A stretch of 64,000 nucleotides of DNA from Paenibacillus pinistramenti (GTDB lineage Bacteria; Bacillota; Bacilli; Paenibacillales; Paenibacillaceae), in assembly GCF_005869875.1 (NCBI RefSeq), contig NZ_VAWG01000004.1:1-64000 (forward strand). The letters run 5' to 3'. This document shows positions 38,405 through 47,789 of the stretch, piece by piece (the first letter of the stretch is position 1; every line of letters starts with the position of its first letter). Under the pieces are notes generated by a model. That model made no database searches, was not told the origin of the DNA, and saw only the letters and a program-made list of their open reading frames with translations. Made by a program: the position numbers and the translations under genes.

Positions 38405-39412
38405 ATGGCTAAACAAACGGTGGAAACCAAGACGCTTGTAGAGTTTAAAAATCTAAAAACTCACTTCCACACATCGGCCGGCGTCGTTAAAGCGGTTGAT
38501 GATGTAAGCTTTAGTATACGAGAAGGCGAAACGCTCTGCGTAGTAGGGGAATCCGGCTGCGGCAAGAGCGTAACTGCGATGTCTCTGATGAGATTGATTG
38601 AGACGCCTCCCGGCGAGATTGCCGGCGGAGAAATCCTGTTCGAGGGGAAAGATTTGCTCAAGCTGAGCAAGCGGGATATGAGCCGTCTTCGCGGCAACGA
38701 AGTGGCAATGATTTTTCAGGAGCCGATGTCTTCCTTAAACCCGGTGCTGACCATCGGGGAGCAGATCTGCGAGCCTTTGATTCTGCACAAAAATATGGAC
38801 CGCAAGGAGGCCAAGAAGCGTGCGATTGAACTGATTACGCTCGTTGGCATTCCGCGTGCGGAGGATATTTTTCACGCCTATCCGCATGAGCTTAGCGGCG
38901 GCATGCGCCAGCGGATCATGATCGCGATTGCCCTTAGTTGTGATCCCAAGCTGCTGATTGCCGATGAGCCGACTACGGCGCTTGACGTAACGATTCAGGC
39001 TCAGATTCTCGACTTGATGCGGGAGATCAAAACGAAAGTCAACACGGCGATTATGCTGATTACGCATGACCTGGGCGTTGTTGCGGAAATGGCTGATTTC
39101 GTTGTCGTCATGTATGCGGGCAAAGTGATCGAGGAAGCGCCGGTTATCGACTTGTTCAAAGACCCGCAGCACCCTTATACTAAGGGACTGCTGAAGGCAA
39201 AGCCGGTCTTGAACCAGAAGCAGGAGCGCTTGTACTCCATTCCGGGGCAGGTGCCCAATCCGGTTGAACTCGGCAGCAACTGCCACTTCCATGACCGCTG
39301 CGAATTCTGCATGGAGATTTGCAAAACGAAAGAGCCGCCTCTTCGAATCCATGGGGACAGCAAACATAAAACAGCATGCTGGCTGTATGAAGAGGAGGGG
39401 AAAGTACAATGA
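38405..39412 (+). CDS. oppD: peptide ABC transporter ATP-binding protein OppD
   Basis: The 335-residue ATPase has Walker [16 protein letters not shown], the signature [15 protein letters not shown], Walker [15 protein letters not shown], and the C-terminal oligopeptide-transporter region with cysteines ([14 protein letters not shown]) that in the family can bind an Fe-S cluster. GGAGACACG precedes the ATG. Its stop overlaps the oppF start as ATGA. Confidence 0.94.
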   Translation: MAKQTVETKTLVEFKNLKTHFHTSAGVVKAVDDVSFSIREGETLCVVGESGCGKSVTAMSLMRLIETPPGEIAGGEILFEGKDLLKLSKRDMSRLRGNEVAMIFQEPMSSLNPVLTIGEQICEPLILHKNMDRKEAKKRAIELITLVGIPRAEDIFHAYPHELSGGMRQRIMIAIALSCDPKLLIADEPTTALDVTIQAQILDLMREIKTKVNTAIMLITHDLGVVAEMADFVVVMYAGKVIEEAPVIDLFKDPQHPYTKGLLKAKPVLNQKQERLYSIPGQVPNPVELGSNCHFHDRCEFCMEICKTKEPPLRIHGDSKHKTACWLYEEEGKVQ

Positions 39413-40374
39413 CGGAAGCATTAGTCGAAGTTCAAAATCTGAAGAAGTACTTTCCGATCACCGGCGGTGTATTCTCCCGGACAGTCGGCAACGTCAAAGC
39501 GGTTGACGGCGTTTCTTTTACTATTCATAAGGGGGAATCCTTTGGCCTCGTTGGAGAATCCGGCTGCGGAAAGAGCACGATCGGCCGTACCCTGCTTCGT
39601 TTGAATGATAAAACGGACGGGAAGGTGCTGTTTAAAGGCCAGGACATCCATCAATTGTCTAAGTCCCAACTAAGATCGATACGTCCAAAGATGCAGATCG
39701 TCTTCCAGGATCCGTTCAGCTCCCTCAATCCGAGAATTAAGATCGGTGAAGCGATTGGGGAAGCGCTGCTGAGCCATGGGCTCATTGACCGCAAAGATCT
39801 GAAAGACCGCGTGATGGAGACATTAAAAATCTGCGGCTTGGCGCCGTATCATTATAACCGTTACCCGCACGAATTCTCGGGCGGTCAGCGTCAGCGGATC
39901 GGAATTGCGCGTGCACTGATTCTGGAACCGGAATTTATCGTGGCAGACGAACCGGTATCTGCGCTTGACGTATCGATTCAAGCCCAGATTATTAATCTGC
40001 TTACGGATCTTCAGGCCGAGAAGCAGCTGACCTATCTGTTTATCTCTCATGATTTGAGTGTCGTTGAGCACTTGTGCGACCGTGTAGGCGTAATGTATTT
40101 GGGCTCCATGGTTGAGATGGCGCGCAAAGAAGAGCTGTTCGGCAACCCGCTGCATCCTTACACGAAAGCTTTGATGTCAGCGATTCCAATTCCCGATCCG
40201 ACCTTGAAACGTGAGCGCATTGTGCTGCAGGGGGATCTGCCGAGCCCGGCGAATCCGCCGTCCGGCTGCAAGTTCCATACTCGCTGCCCGCTTGCGACCG
40301 ACCTGTGCAAGGAGAAAGAACCGGAATACCGCGATGCTGGCAATCAGCACTTTGTGGCCTGCCACTATGCTTAA
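39409..40374 (+). CDS. oppF: peptide ABC transporter ATP-binding protein OppF
   Basis: The 321-residue second ATPase has Walker [16 protein letters not shown], signature [15 protein letters not shown] and Walker [17 protein letters not shown]-terminal region with cysteines ([14 protein letters not shown]) follows. It heterodimerises with OppD. It overlaps oppD by 4 bases. Its stop is followed by three AATGAAATT-like repeats and then the operon terminator. Confidence 0.94.
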   Translation: MTEALVEVQNLKKYFPITGGVFSRTVGNVKAVDGVSFTIHKGESFGLVGESGCGKSTIGRTLLRLNDKTDGKVLFKGQDIHQLSKSQLRSIRPKMQIVFQDPFSSLNPRIKIGEAIGEALLSHGLIDRKDLKDRVMETLKICGLAPYHYNRYPHEFSGGQRQRIGIARALILEPEFIVADEPVSALDVSIQAQIINLLTDLQAEKQLTYLFISHDLSVVEHLCDRVGVMYLGSMVEMARKEELFGNPLHPYTKALMSAIPIPDPTLKRERIVLQGDLPSPANPPSGCKFHTRCPLATDLCKEKEPEYRDAGNQHFVACHYA

Positions 40375-40486
40375 CCGGGATGAAATTCAGAATGAAATTG
40401 GGAATGAAATTAAAGTGACTTAATTATTGTGGCTATGGAATGGGGTCCTTAGTGCACGGAAGCTTTATTTTTTGACAGAGAAATGG

Positions 40487-40522
40487 AGAGGGGCAGGGTC
40501 GCTGCGCCCTCTTTGTTTTTTT
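40487..40522 (+). terminator. opp operon terminator; rest of 40375-40674 gap
   Basis: AGAGGGGC and GCGCCCTCT arms form a stem followed by TTTGTTTTTTT. Further right, TTTTCA, 17 bases, TACAAT near 40590 is a weak candidate promoter for the LCP gene. A short open frame in this gap was judged not to be a gene. Confidence 0.75.
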
Positions 40523-40674
40523 ATGGGCAGTATTGGATATTTGTCTATTTATTTTTTAGTTTTCACTATAGTTCTTACGCGTTACAATGATAGAGAAGTA
40601 TGGTTAATTCTGCGGGATAACGGTTACTAAATAATATAAATTAGAAGATTTAGGATATGGTGGAGGATACAGGG

Positions 40675-41739
40675 ATGCAGAGAAGAAGGAGTCAACGGAA
40701 GAAGAAGAGGCGGGGGCGGAGGGCGCTAGTCATTACTTTGCTGGTGCTGCTTCTGGCTGGAGGGGGGGCTTATGCCTTCCGTGAGCAATTGGCACTTGCG
40801 GCCTTTGACATGTTCTTGTCTGGAAGTGTAGAGAAGCAGCTGGCGAAGTCCTATGCTCCGCTGGAAAGTGCGGCGCCGGAGGCGGTTCCCGTGAAAGTAG
40901 AGCAAAGCGAGCCCTTTACCGCACTGCTGCTCGGTGTAGATCAGAGGGAGGATGAGCCTGCGCGCTCCGACACTATGATTTTTAGCGTGGTGAGACCTAA
41001 AGACTCCCGAGTGCTGCTTGTATCCATTCCGCGCGATACCTATGTAGATATTATTGGCAAGGACAAGAAAGACAAGATTAATCATGCTTACGCCTTTGGC
41101 GGGGAGAAGATGGCCAAGGATACGGTGGAGAATTTCCTTGGGTACTCGGCCCAGTATTATGCAGCGATTAACTTTAACGGACTTAAAGAGGTGGTCGATG
41201 CGCTTGACGGTATTGAACTGCCGATTACGGAAGATATCGTGAATAAGCAGGCCGACCATGAGAAATTTACGATTAAAGCCAACCAGCCTATCTACTACGG
41301 GGTTGATGCTTTGAATTATGTCCGCTACCGGGAAGACAGCGATTTTGAGCGGACCAAACGCCATCAGATCTTTCTGAATGCGCTGGTGAACCGGGTGCTG
41401 AGCCTGGACCAGGTATCCAAGATTCCGCAGCTGATTGATATTATGGGGCAGAATTTCAAGACGGATATGCCGCCATCCTTCATTGTGGACTTGTCGAAGC
41501 AGCTGTTCACCGGAGAACGGCCGCAGATCAGCAGCTTTACGATTATGGGCACAGGCAAGCGGATTGATGATATTTATTATGATATTGCGGATGAAGAGGA
41601 TTTGGCCTTTGCCAAGCAAATGATTGAGAGCTGGAGCAATCCGGATACGCCTGCCGATCAGCTGCTGATGCCAGAAGCGGAGAATCAGGACGCGGAGAGT
41701 CAGAACGCGGAGAGTCAGAACGCTAAGACGCAGGACTGA
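40675..41739 (+). CDS. LytR-CpsA-Psr (LCP) family cell-wall polymer ligase
   Basis: LCP proteins attach anionic polymers such as teichoic acids to peptidoglycan. The 354-residue protein has a very basic cytoplasmic start, one membrane helix, and the extracellular LCP domain with SDTMIFSVVRPKDSRVLLVSIPRDTYV, KINHAYAFGG, and the arginine segment YVRYREDSDFERTKRHQ. GGAGG sits 8 bases before the chosen ATG. The C-terminus ends in a four-fold tandem repeat (QDAES/QNAES-like). It stands alone after opp. Confidence 0.92.
   Translation: MQRRRSQRKKKRRGRRALVITLLVLLLAGGGAYAFREQLALAAFDMFLSGSVEKQLAKSYAPLESAAPEAVPVKVEQSEPFTALLLGVDQREDEPARSDTMIFSVVRPKDSRVLLVSIPRDTYVDIIGKDKKDKINHAYAFGGEKMAKDTVENFLGYSAQYYAAINFNGLKEVVDALDGIELPITEDIVNKQADHEKFTIKANQPIYYGVDALNYVRYREDSDFERTKRHQIFLNALVNRVLSLDQVSKIPQLIDIMGQNFKTDMPPSFIVDLSKQLFTGERPQISSFTIMGTGKRIDDIYYDIADEEDLAFAKQMIESWSNPDTPADQLLMPEAENQDAESQNAESQNAKTQD
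41677..41736. repeat. four tandem 15-base repeats at the 3' end of the LCP gene
   Basis: Units of GCGGAGAGTCAGAAC and close variants occur at 41677-41691, 41692-41706, 41707-41721 and 41722-41736. They keep the reading frame and end just before the stop, so copy number would change tail length without loss of frame. Confidence 0.9.
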
Positions 41740-41798
41740 ATGTTTGCTCATGAGCGCTCATAGATATATAGTAAAATAAGAAACCTTGATCATGAACT

Positions 41799-41828
41799 TC
41801 GGCAGTCCGGAATCGGCTGCCGATTTTT
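41799..41828 (+). terminator. terminator after the LCP gene
   Basis: TCGGCAG and CTGCCGA form a 7-base stem with an 11-base loop, followed by five T. Confidence 0.75.
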
Positions 41829-41905
41829 CACTCAGACGCAAGTTGGCAGATTACACAAAAACACAAGAAGAACAAGATGTGAGAGGTTAGGGAGGCACTT
41901 GTTTC

Positions 41906-42328
41906 ATGAATATTGCATTTTTTCTACTTCCAAAGAGCCAGGTTGCGGCCATGACGGTGGATTCCACCCTGAGGCAGACGCTTGAGCGGATGGAGCATCA
42001 CCGGTTCACAGCGGTCCCTATTATTGATAAAGAAGGCGAGTACGTCGGAACGGTAACGGAGGGGGACTTGCTGTGGTATATGAAGAATTCAAACGGGCGG
42101 GTTAATTTTGAGACCGCTTCAAAATTTTTGCTGAGAGATGTGCCGCTCCGGGTGAATAACAAGCCGGTCCGTATTGATGCGGATATGGAGGATTTGATCA
42201 ACCTGGCCAAAGTGCAGAACTTTGTTCCGGTCGTGGATGACCGCAACCGGTTTATCGGAATTGTGCGGCGCAGCCAAATTATTGAATACTGCGAGAAATT
42301 CGTGGCCAAAGAATCCCGGCCCTCTTGA
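41906..42328 (+). CDS. CBS domain protein
   Basis: The 140-residue protein consists of two CBS motifs (for example HHRFTAVPIIDKEGEYVGTVTEGDLL and NFVPVVDDRNRFIGIVRRSQIIEY). CBS pairs bind adenosine ligands and regulate a partner. No catalytic domain is fused, so the partner is unknown. GGGAGG lies 11 bases before the ATG. It is separated from the LCP gene and from the next gene, so it may be a single-gene unit. Confidence 0.88.
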   Translation: MNIAFFLLPKSQVAAMTVDSTLRQTLERMEHHRFTAVPIIDKEGEYVGTVTEGDLLWYMKNSNGRVNFETASKFLLRDVPLRVNNKPVRIDADMEDLINLAKVQNFVPVVDDRNRFIGIVRRSQIIEYCEKFVAKESRPS

Positions 42329-42396
42329 GCTGGAGCCTGGCTCTCCAATGGAAAGGGATGGAATTGAAGCCGTTTCTTCCGCCTTTGGCATTATGT

Positions 42397-42402
42397 TATA
42401 AT
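42397..42402 (+). promoter_or_regulatory. promoter of the MazG-like/yybS/gdpP/rplI/dnaB unit
   Basis: A perfect TATAAT -10 is preceded by TGT, an extended -10 element. No good -35 stands at the usual distance. It lies about 48 bases before the first gene, so transcription may rely on the extended -10. Confidence 0.6.
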
Positions 42403-42450
42403 CGGGAATAAAGCTTGTTCTCTATTTGAGAAAAGGAGCGTTCTCTTAAC

Positions 42451-42753
42451 ATGCATAAAGAAATGGATGTAGCCAAACGAGCAAAGGTCATTGAGTGGCT
42501 GAAAACGGAGGTCGTAGACAACGTCTCCCGTTTGTTTAAATCGCTGTGGGAAGGAAGCAGCCTCAAGGTGATGGACAGTTTGGCCAGCTTGGTGGTCAGC
42601 TGTTATATTTTGGGCCGCAGATTAGGCATTTCTTATGCAGAACTTGATGCAAGCATTACAGATAAGCTGAAGAAGCACAAGCAAGAAGGACACCAGCTTG
42701 AGGATTGGTATCAGGACATATCCACGCTGGAAGAACATATGCGTAAGAGGTGA
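42451..42753 (+). CDS. MazG-like family protein
   Basis: A 100-residue, mostly helical protein (MHKEMDVAKRAKVIEWLKTEVVDN, then VVSCYILGRRLGISYAELDASI) of the MazG-like family. True MazG hydrolyses nucleotides, but the activity of this short family is not established. AAAGGAG precedes the ATG. Its stop overlaps the GTG of the next gene by 4 bases. Confidence 0.8.
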   Translation: MHKEMDVAKRAKVIEWLKTEVVDNVSRLFKSLWEGSSLKVMDSLASLVVSCYILGRRLGISYAELDASITDKLKKHKQEGHQLEDWYQDISTLEEHMRKR

Positions 42754-43673
42754 ACATATTGAAACTGCGCTGGACATCCATCGCCTGGAGCATCGTCTAT
42801 TTGCTGCTGCTCCTGTCATTGAAATCCCCGCTTGTTGTGATTACGACATTTTTTATGCTGCTGCCCGGAGTGGTGCTCTTTACGCTGCTGCCGCTCCGTT
42901 CCTTTATCGTACACATGATTCCTGTGCTGGTCATTGTGGCCTGGTTAGCCGGGCCGGCGTACGTAATGTTATCGGTCTTCTTCCTCATCCCGTCCATCTT
43001 GATGGGGTTAGCTTACAAGCGCAGAGCAGCGGCCTTTAAGGCGATTGCCCTGGGTGCCGGAGCGATCCTTGTGGAATTTCTGCTCGTGCTGCTGGTCAGC
43101 AAGGCATTGTTTGATTTTAATTTATCCGAGGTTATTGAGAATACGTTTAACATGACGGCGGCTCCGCTTGAGGGGATGTCAGGTGAAACCGTTGCCGGAT
43201 CTATGGGCTGGTCACCCGACGCTATTGAGCAGCTGTCCCAGCTGACAGTAAGGCTGCTTCCGTTCACGCTGTCGGTCTGTTCGCTTGTGATTGCCTGGGT
43301 GGCGCACGGGCTTGCGCGGCCAACGCTGGCCAGCCTGGGACAGGTTGTGCCCAAGCTGCAGCCGCTTCGGACCTGGAAGCTGCCCCGCTCTCTTGTATGG
43401 TATTACCTGGCGGCGCTGCTGATCAGCATGTTCACGAGCACCGGCTCGGGGTTCCTCAGCACTGTGCTGCTGAATATTATTCCGATGCTGGGCTTCTGCT
43501 TCATGGTTCAAACCGCAAGCTTCTTCTTCTATTTGGCTTATCATCGCAAATGGAATGCACTGATTCCAGTTGCGCTTATTATCGTAATGCTGTTCTTCCA
43601 GCCGCTGCGGATTATAGGAATATTGGATATTTTATTTCCGCTTCGAGATAAAATTTCTAGATCTGGACGATAA
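42750..43673 (+). CDS. YybS-like integral membrane protein (DUF2232)
   Basis: The 307-residue protein has about eight membrane segments and the YybS/DUF2232 pattern (YLLLLLSLKSPLVVITTFF, FNLSEVIENTFNM, LRTWKLPRSLVWYYLAALL). The function is unknown. It sits directly before gdpP, as yybS does in Bacillus, and overlaps the preceding gene. The start is GTG, and a TTG nine bases later is an alternative. Confidence 0.86.
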   Translation: MNILKLRWTSIAWSIVYLLLLLSLKSPLVVITTFFMLLPGVVLFTLLPLRSFIVHMIPVLVIVAWLAGPAYVMLSVFFLIPSILMGLAYKRRAAAFKAIALGAGAILVEFLLVLLVSKALFDFNLSEVIENTFNMTAAPLEGMSGETVAGSMGWSPDAIEQLSQLTVRLLPFTLSVCSLVIAWVAHGLARPTLASLGQVVPKLQPLRTWKLPRSLVWYYLAALLISMFTSTGSGFLSTVLLNIIPMLGFCFMVQTASFFFYLAYHRKWNALIPVALIIVMLFFQPLRIIGILDILFPLRDKISRSGR

Positions 43674-43685
43674 GGGTGAGAAGGC

Positions 43686-45662
43686 ATGCCTAAATTATTG
43701 CAAAAGAGATGGCACGGCTATCAATCAGTTTGGGCCTTTGCGCTGCTGCTGCTGCTGGTTATCTTTATTTCCGTTTACAATTGGGCTCTAGGGCTGATCG
43801 GTCTGGTGCTGGTATTCGTGCTCGCCTTCATCATGCTGAAATCGGAAAGAAAATTCCGGAATGATCTGCTTACTTATGTAACGGACCTGACTTACCGGGT
43901 GAAAAGAGTGGAAGGGGAGGCGGTCAGCCGGCTGCCCTTTGGCATTATTCTGTACAGCGAGGACCGTACAGTGGAATGGCACAACCGGTTTATTTCCGGC
44001 GTGTTTAACCGCAATACGGTCGTTAACCAGTCTCTGCAGGATCTGCTGCCCCAGCTGTCCCAGCTGAGCCGCAAGGAGCCGGACCAGCCTGTCACAATGA
44101 CTGAGGTGAGCGTGAACGACAGGTTCTATCGTCTGACGCTGGTGCCGGATGAGCGGCTGATTTACTTCCAGGATATTACGGAGTTTGCTATTCTGCGGGA
44201 GCGTTATGATAACGAAAGGCTTGCGCTCGGAATTGTCATGCTCGACAACCTGGATGAAGCCTCGCAGGGCATGGACGACCAGCAGCGCTCCGCGCTGATT
44301 GCGCGCATGACGACGATGCTGACCGACTGGGCGAAGCAGTACAGAGTTTATCTGCGGCGCTTGTCTTCCGAGCGATATCTGATGATGCTCGATTATAAGG
44401 CGCTGCAGGAGATGGAGCAGAGCCGGTTTGTGATCCTGGATGAGGTCCGCGAAATGACCGCGGACCTCAAGGTGCCGATGACGCTGAGCATCGGCCTTGC
44501 CTTTGGGACCGAGCACATCAGCGAGCTGGGCGAACTGGCCCAGTCGAGTCTGGATATGGCGCTCGGCCGCGGGGGTGACCAGGCCGCTGTCAAGGCCGGT
44601 CAGCGGCTGTCCTTCTACGGCGGGAAATCGAACGCCGTAGAGAAGCGGACGCGGGTGCGTGCCCGCGTCATCGCGCACGCGCTGCGCGACCTCATGCAGG
44701 AGAGCGACCGCGTCATTATTATGGGCCACAGGATGCCGGATATGGACGTCATCGGCGCCTCGATCGGCGTGATGAAAGCCGCCGATCTTTATAAAGTGGA
44801 GGCCCATATCGTCCTTGAAGGCAGCAACCCGGGCATTGACCGGCTGATGGAGCGGATCAATCAGGATGAGCCGCTGGCCCGCCGGTTCATTACGCCGGAG
44901 CTGGCGATGGAAATGATGACCGAGCATACCCTGCTTATCGTTGTCGATACCCATAAAGGCTCGATGACGATTGAGCCGAGAATTGTGGAGCGGGCGAGAC
45001 GCGTGGTGGTCGTGGATCACCACCGCCGCGGCGAGGAATTTATCAATGACGCTGTTCTGGTGTACCTGGAGCCTTACGCCTCTTCCGCCTGTGAGCTGGT
45101 GACCGAGCTGCTGCAGTATATCCACGAGAAGGTTCAGCTCAGTCAGCTGGAGGCTACGGCGCTGCTGGCAGGCATTACCGTAGACACGAAGCATTTTGCG
45201 CTTCATACTGGATCACGTACCTTCGAAGCGGCAGGCTTCCTCCGCCGAAGCGGAGCGGACACCGTAATGGTGCAGAGAATTTTGAAAGAAGATCTGCAGG
45301 AATACATCGAGAAAGCCGAAATTATTAAACATGCACGTATGATATACAACCATATAGCACTAGCAGTTACAGAGCCGAACCGCAAGCTTCCGCAGCTCCT
45401 CATCGCCCAGGTGGCAGATACGCTGCTCAACATGACCAACGTCCTGGCCTCCTTTGTCATCAGCGAACGGACGGACGGGCTGATCGGCATCAGCGCCCGC
45501 TCGCTCGGCGGAATGAATGTTCAGGTTGTAATGGAGCGGCTGGGCGGCGGCGGTCACCTGACCAACGCAGCGGCTCAGCTTGAGGGGACTCAGGCGGAAG
45601 CGGAAGAGAAGCTGCTGGCTGTACTTGAATCTATAGAGAAGGAAGAGGGGTTATTCGAATGA
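43686..45662 (+). CDS. gdpP: cyclic-di-AMP phosphodiesterase GdpP
   Basis: GdpP degrades cyclic di-AMP, a signal for potassium and wall homeostasis. The 658-residue protein has two N-terminal membrane helices (about 14-50), a PAS-like region, a degenerate GGDEF domain (about 178-310) and a DHH/DHHA1 domain. The metal motifs are GHRMPDMD (about 347-354) and VVDHHRRGE with DHH at 444-446. The C-terminus has [15 protein letters not shown]. It overlaps the rplI start by 4 bases. Confidence 0.95.
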   Translation: MPKLLQKRWHGYQSVWAFALLLLLVIFISVYNWALGLIGLVLVFVLAFIMLKSERKFRNDLLTYVTDLTYRVKRVEGEAVSRLPFGIILYSEDRTVEWHNRFISGVFNRNTVVNQSLQDLLPQLSQLSRKEPDQPVTMTEVSVNDRFYRLTLVPDERLIYFQDITEFAILRERYDNERLALGIVMLDNLDEASQGMDDQQRSALIARMTTMLTDWAKQYRVYLRRLSSERYLMMLDYKALQEMEQSRFVILDEVREMTADLKVPMTLSIGLAFGTEHISELGELAQSSLDMALGRGGDQAAVKAGQRLSFYGGKSNAVEKRTRVRARVIAHALRDLMQESDRVIIMGHRMPDMDVIGASIGVMKAADLYKVEAHIVLEGSNPGIDRLMERINQDEPLARRFITPELAMEMMTEHTLLIVVDTHKGSMTIEPRIVERARRVVVVDHHRRGEEFINDAVLVYLEPYASSACELVTELLQYIHEKVQLSQLEATALLAGITVDTKHFALHTGSRTFEAAGFLRRSGADTVMVQRILKEDLQEYIEKAEIIKHARMIYNHIALAVTEPNRKLPQLLIAQVADTLLNMTNVLASFVISERTDGLIGISARSLGGMNVQVVMERLGGGGHLTNAAAQLEGTQAEAEEKLLAVLESIEKEEGLFE

Positions 45663-46105
45663 AGGTTATTTTTCTGAAAGATATGAAAGGCCAAGGCAAA
45701 AAAGGGGAAATTAAAGAGGTATCCGAAGGTTATGCGCAAAATTTCCTGCTTCCGCGCGGAATCGTGAAGCCGGCGACAGACGGCAATGTGAAGAGCCAGG
45801 AAATGCAGAGCCAGTCCGAGCAGAAACGCAAAGCCCAGGAGAAGGAAGAAGCCATTGCCCTTGGCAAGAAGCTTGAGGAAACAACCGTTAACCTCAAAGC
45901 CAAAGCAGGGGAAGGCGGCCGTCTGTTCGGCGCAATTACGAGCAAGCAGGTAGCCGAGGCACTGGAGAAGGAGCATGGCATTAAGATTGATAAACGCAAA
46001 ATCGAAATGCATGACCCGATCCGTACGCTCGGTGTCACTCAGGTTCCGGTGAAGCTTCATCCAGATGTGAAATCGGCGATGAAGGTACACGTCGTGGAGG
46101 AGTAA
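45659..46105 (+). CDS. rplI: 50S ribosomal protein L9
   Basis: A 148-residue protein with the classic L9 start [34 protein letters not shown], a connecting helix and a C-terminal RNA-binding domain. It belongs to the large ribosomal subunit. It overlaps gdpP and is followed by dnaB with almost no gap, the conserved gdpP-rplI-dnaB order. Confidence 0.97.
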   Translation: MKVIFLKDMKGQGKKGEIKEVSEGYAQNFLLPRGIVKPATDGNVKSQEMQSQSEQKRKAQEKEEAIALGKKLEETTVNLKAKAGEGGRLFGAITSKQVAEALEKEHGIKIDKRKIEMHDPIRTLGVTQVPVKLHPDVKSAMKVHVVEE

Positions 46106-46106
46106 A

Positions 46107-47468
46107 ATGGGCGGAGATCTGTTAATTGACCGGATCCCGCCGCAAAATCTGGAAGCAGAGCAGGCGGTGCTTGGCGCCATCCTGCTCCAATCCGAAGCCC
46201 TCATCACGGCCATGGAACGCGTTCGGGATGAGGATTTTTACAATACAGGCCATCAGCTGATTTATGAAACGATGGTGGAGCTGGGCGAAGAGGGCAAGCC
46301 GATTGACCTTGTGACACTTACAGCCCGCCTTCAAGACAAAGGTCAGCTGGAGAATATCGGCGGGGTCAGCTACTTGGCCAAGCTGGCGCATGCCGTGCCT
46401 ACGGCTGCTAACGTTGACTATTATGCACGCATCATCGAAGAGAAGTCGATGATGCGCCGTTTGATCCGCACCGCTACGCAGATCGTCAGCGACGGTTATA
46501 CGGGCGGGGAGGATGTCGGCGATCTGCTGAGCGATGCCGAACGCCGCATCCTGGAGATTTCCAACCGCCGCTCCGGCAGCGGATTTATTGCCATCCGCGA
46601 TGTCCTGATGGAAGTGTTCGAGAAGGTAGAAACGCTCCATCAGAACCGAGGGAACACCACGGGAGTTTCCTCCGGATTCGTCGACCTGGACCGGATGACC
46701 TCCGGCTTCCAGCGCAATGACCTGATTATTGTGGCGGCCCGTCCATCCGTTGGTAAAACGGCTTTCGCCCTGAATATCGCGCAGAACGCGGCAGTACGGG
46801 GTAAAGAGACGGTTGCCATCTTCAGTCTGGAGATGAGCGCCGCCCAGCTCGTCCAGCGGATGATCTGCGCCGAAGCCAACCTGGACGCGAACGTTATGCG
46901 TACAGGCGATGTCAAAGGCGATGATGACTGGGCGAAGCTGACGATGGGGATTGCCGCTCTCTCTGAAGCGGAAATCTACATTGACGATACGCCGGGCGTT
47001 ACGGTGGCCGATATCCGGGCCAAATGCCGACGGCTGAAGAAGGAACGCGGCCTCGGCATGATCGTCATCGACTACCTGCAGCTCATTCACGGCCGCGGCA
47101 AAGCGGGCGAGAACCGCCAGCAGGAAGTCTCCGAGATCTCCCGTACGCTGAAGCAGATTGCGCGGGAGCTGGAAGTGCCGGTTATCGCCCTGTCCCAGCT
47201 CAGCCGGGGCGTCGAGCAGCGTCAGGACAAGCGTCCGATGATGTCCGACCTTCGGGAATCGGGTTCTATCGAGCAGGATGCCGACATCGTCGCGTTCCTG
47301 TACCGGGATGATTATTACAATCAGGAGACCGAGAAGAAGAATATCATCGAGATCATCATTGCTAAGCAGCGTAACGGCCCGGTCGGGACGGTGGAGCTGG
47401 TGTTCCTGAAGAATTATAATAAATTCGCCAATTATGAACGGGCGCATGCAGATGCGTTTGCGGGCTGA
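46107..47468 (+). CDS. dnaB: replicative DNA helicase
   Basis: The hexameric helicase unwinds DNA at the fork. In Bacillus it is called DnaC and loaded by DnaI with DnaB/DnaD. The 453-residue protein has an N-terminal helical domain (PPQNLEAEQAVLGAILL), Walker A ARPSVGKTAFALNI, Walker B region IVIDYLQLI, and RGVEQRQDKRPMMSDLRESGSIEQDAD. The ATG begins one base after the rplI stop, and the ribosome site GTGGAGG lies inside rplI. Confidence 0.96.
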   Translation: MGGDLLIDRIPPQNLEAEQAVLGAILLQSEALITAMERVRDEDFYNTGHQLIYETMVELGEEGKPIDLVTLTARLQDKGQLENIGGVSYLAKLAHAVPTAANVDYYARIIEEKSMMRRLIRTATQIVSDGYTGGEDVGDLLSDAERRILEISNRRSGSGFIAIRDVLMEVFEKVETLHQNRGNTTGVSSGFVDLDRMTSGFQRNDLIIVAARPSVGKTAFALNIAQNAAVRGKETVAIFSLEMSAAQLVQRMICAEANLDANVMRTGDVKGDDDWAKLTMGIAALSEAEIYIDDTPGVTVADIRAKCRRLKKERGLGMIVIDYLQLIHGRGKAGENRQQEVSEISRTLKQIARELEVPVIALSQLSRGVEQRQDKRPMMSDLRESGSIEQDADIVAFLYRDDYYNQETEKKNIIEIIIAKQRNGPVGTVELVFLKNYNKFANYERAHADAFAG

Positions 47469-47494
47469 CGCGGGTCGTCAGGCCCGTTTTTTTT
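47461..47494 (+). terminator. dnaB operon terminator
   Basis: CGGGCTGACG and CGTCAGGCCCG form a long GC-rich stem (one bulge) followed by eight T. It starts inside the last codons of dnaB. Confidence 0.85.
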
Positions 47495-47544
47495 ACCCTA
47501 AAGGAGTGTTATATGCTGCTGAAACTCAGCAAAGCAACCGGCTT

Positions 47545-47620
47545 TTTTCCGAACAATAAGAGTTACCGACGGTAGAATGTTCGCTTTTTAATTGACTTTG
47601 CCTGGAGGGGCTGGTAAACT
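47545..47620 (+). promoter_or_regulatory. purA promoter with paired PurR boxes
   Basis: Two PurBox-like sequences (consensus AWWWCCGAACWWT) stand in opposite orientation: TTTTCCGAACAAT at 47545-47557 and AAAAGCGAACATT on the minus strand at 47576-47588, each 12 of 13. They directly precede a TTGACT -35 (47592-47597), 17 bases, TAAACT -10 (47615-47620). This fits PurR/PRPP control as known for Bacillus purA. The rest of the 47495-47789 gap holds nothing else clear. Confidence 0.8.
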
Positions 47621-47789
47621 GAAGTTGCTGCCCAAGGGTAGCAGTTTCCTATATAGGTTGTTCCATTTGGTTCAGGAGAATACCGGGGCAGAGGGCTGCT
47701 TCAGGATTCTTTTGTCTTGTCATGGATTTATATGTTATTCTTACGGGTTGAAAAATTAGATGCGATGAAGCATCCGCGGAGGTATGTAC

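Noticed and set aside
40427-40630. 67-residue frame after oppF
   Set aside because: It contains the opp terminator hairpin and has no recognisable protein features.
43788-45206. 472-residue frame antisense to gdpP
   Set aside because: It overlaps the conserved gdpP domains entirely and has no recognisable motif.
46122-47447. 441-residue frame antisense to dnaB
   Set aside because: It is a shadow of the helicase gene, with no independent signals.
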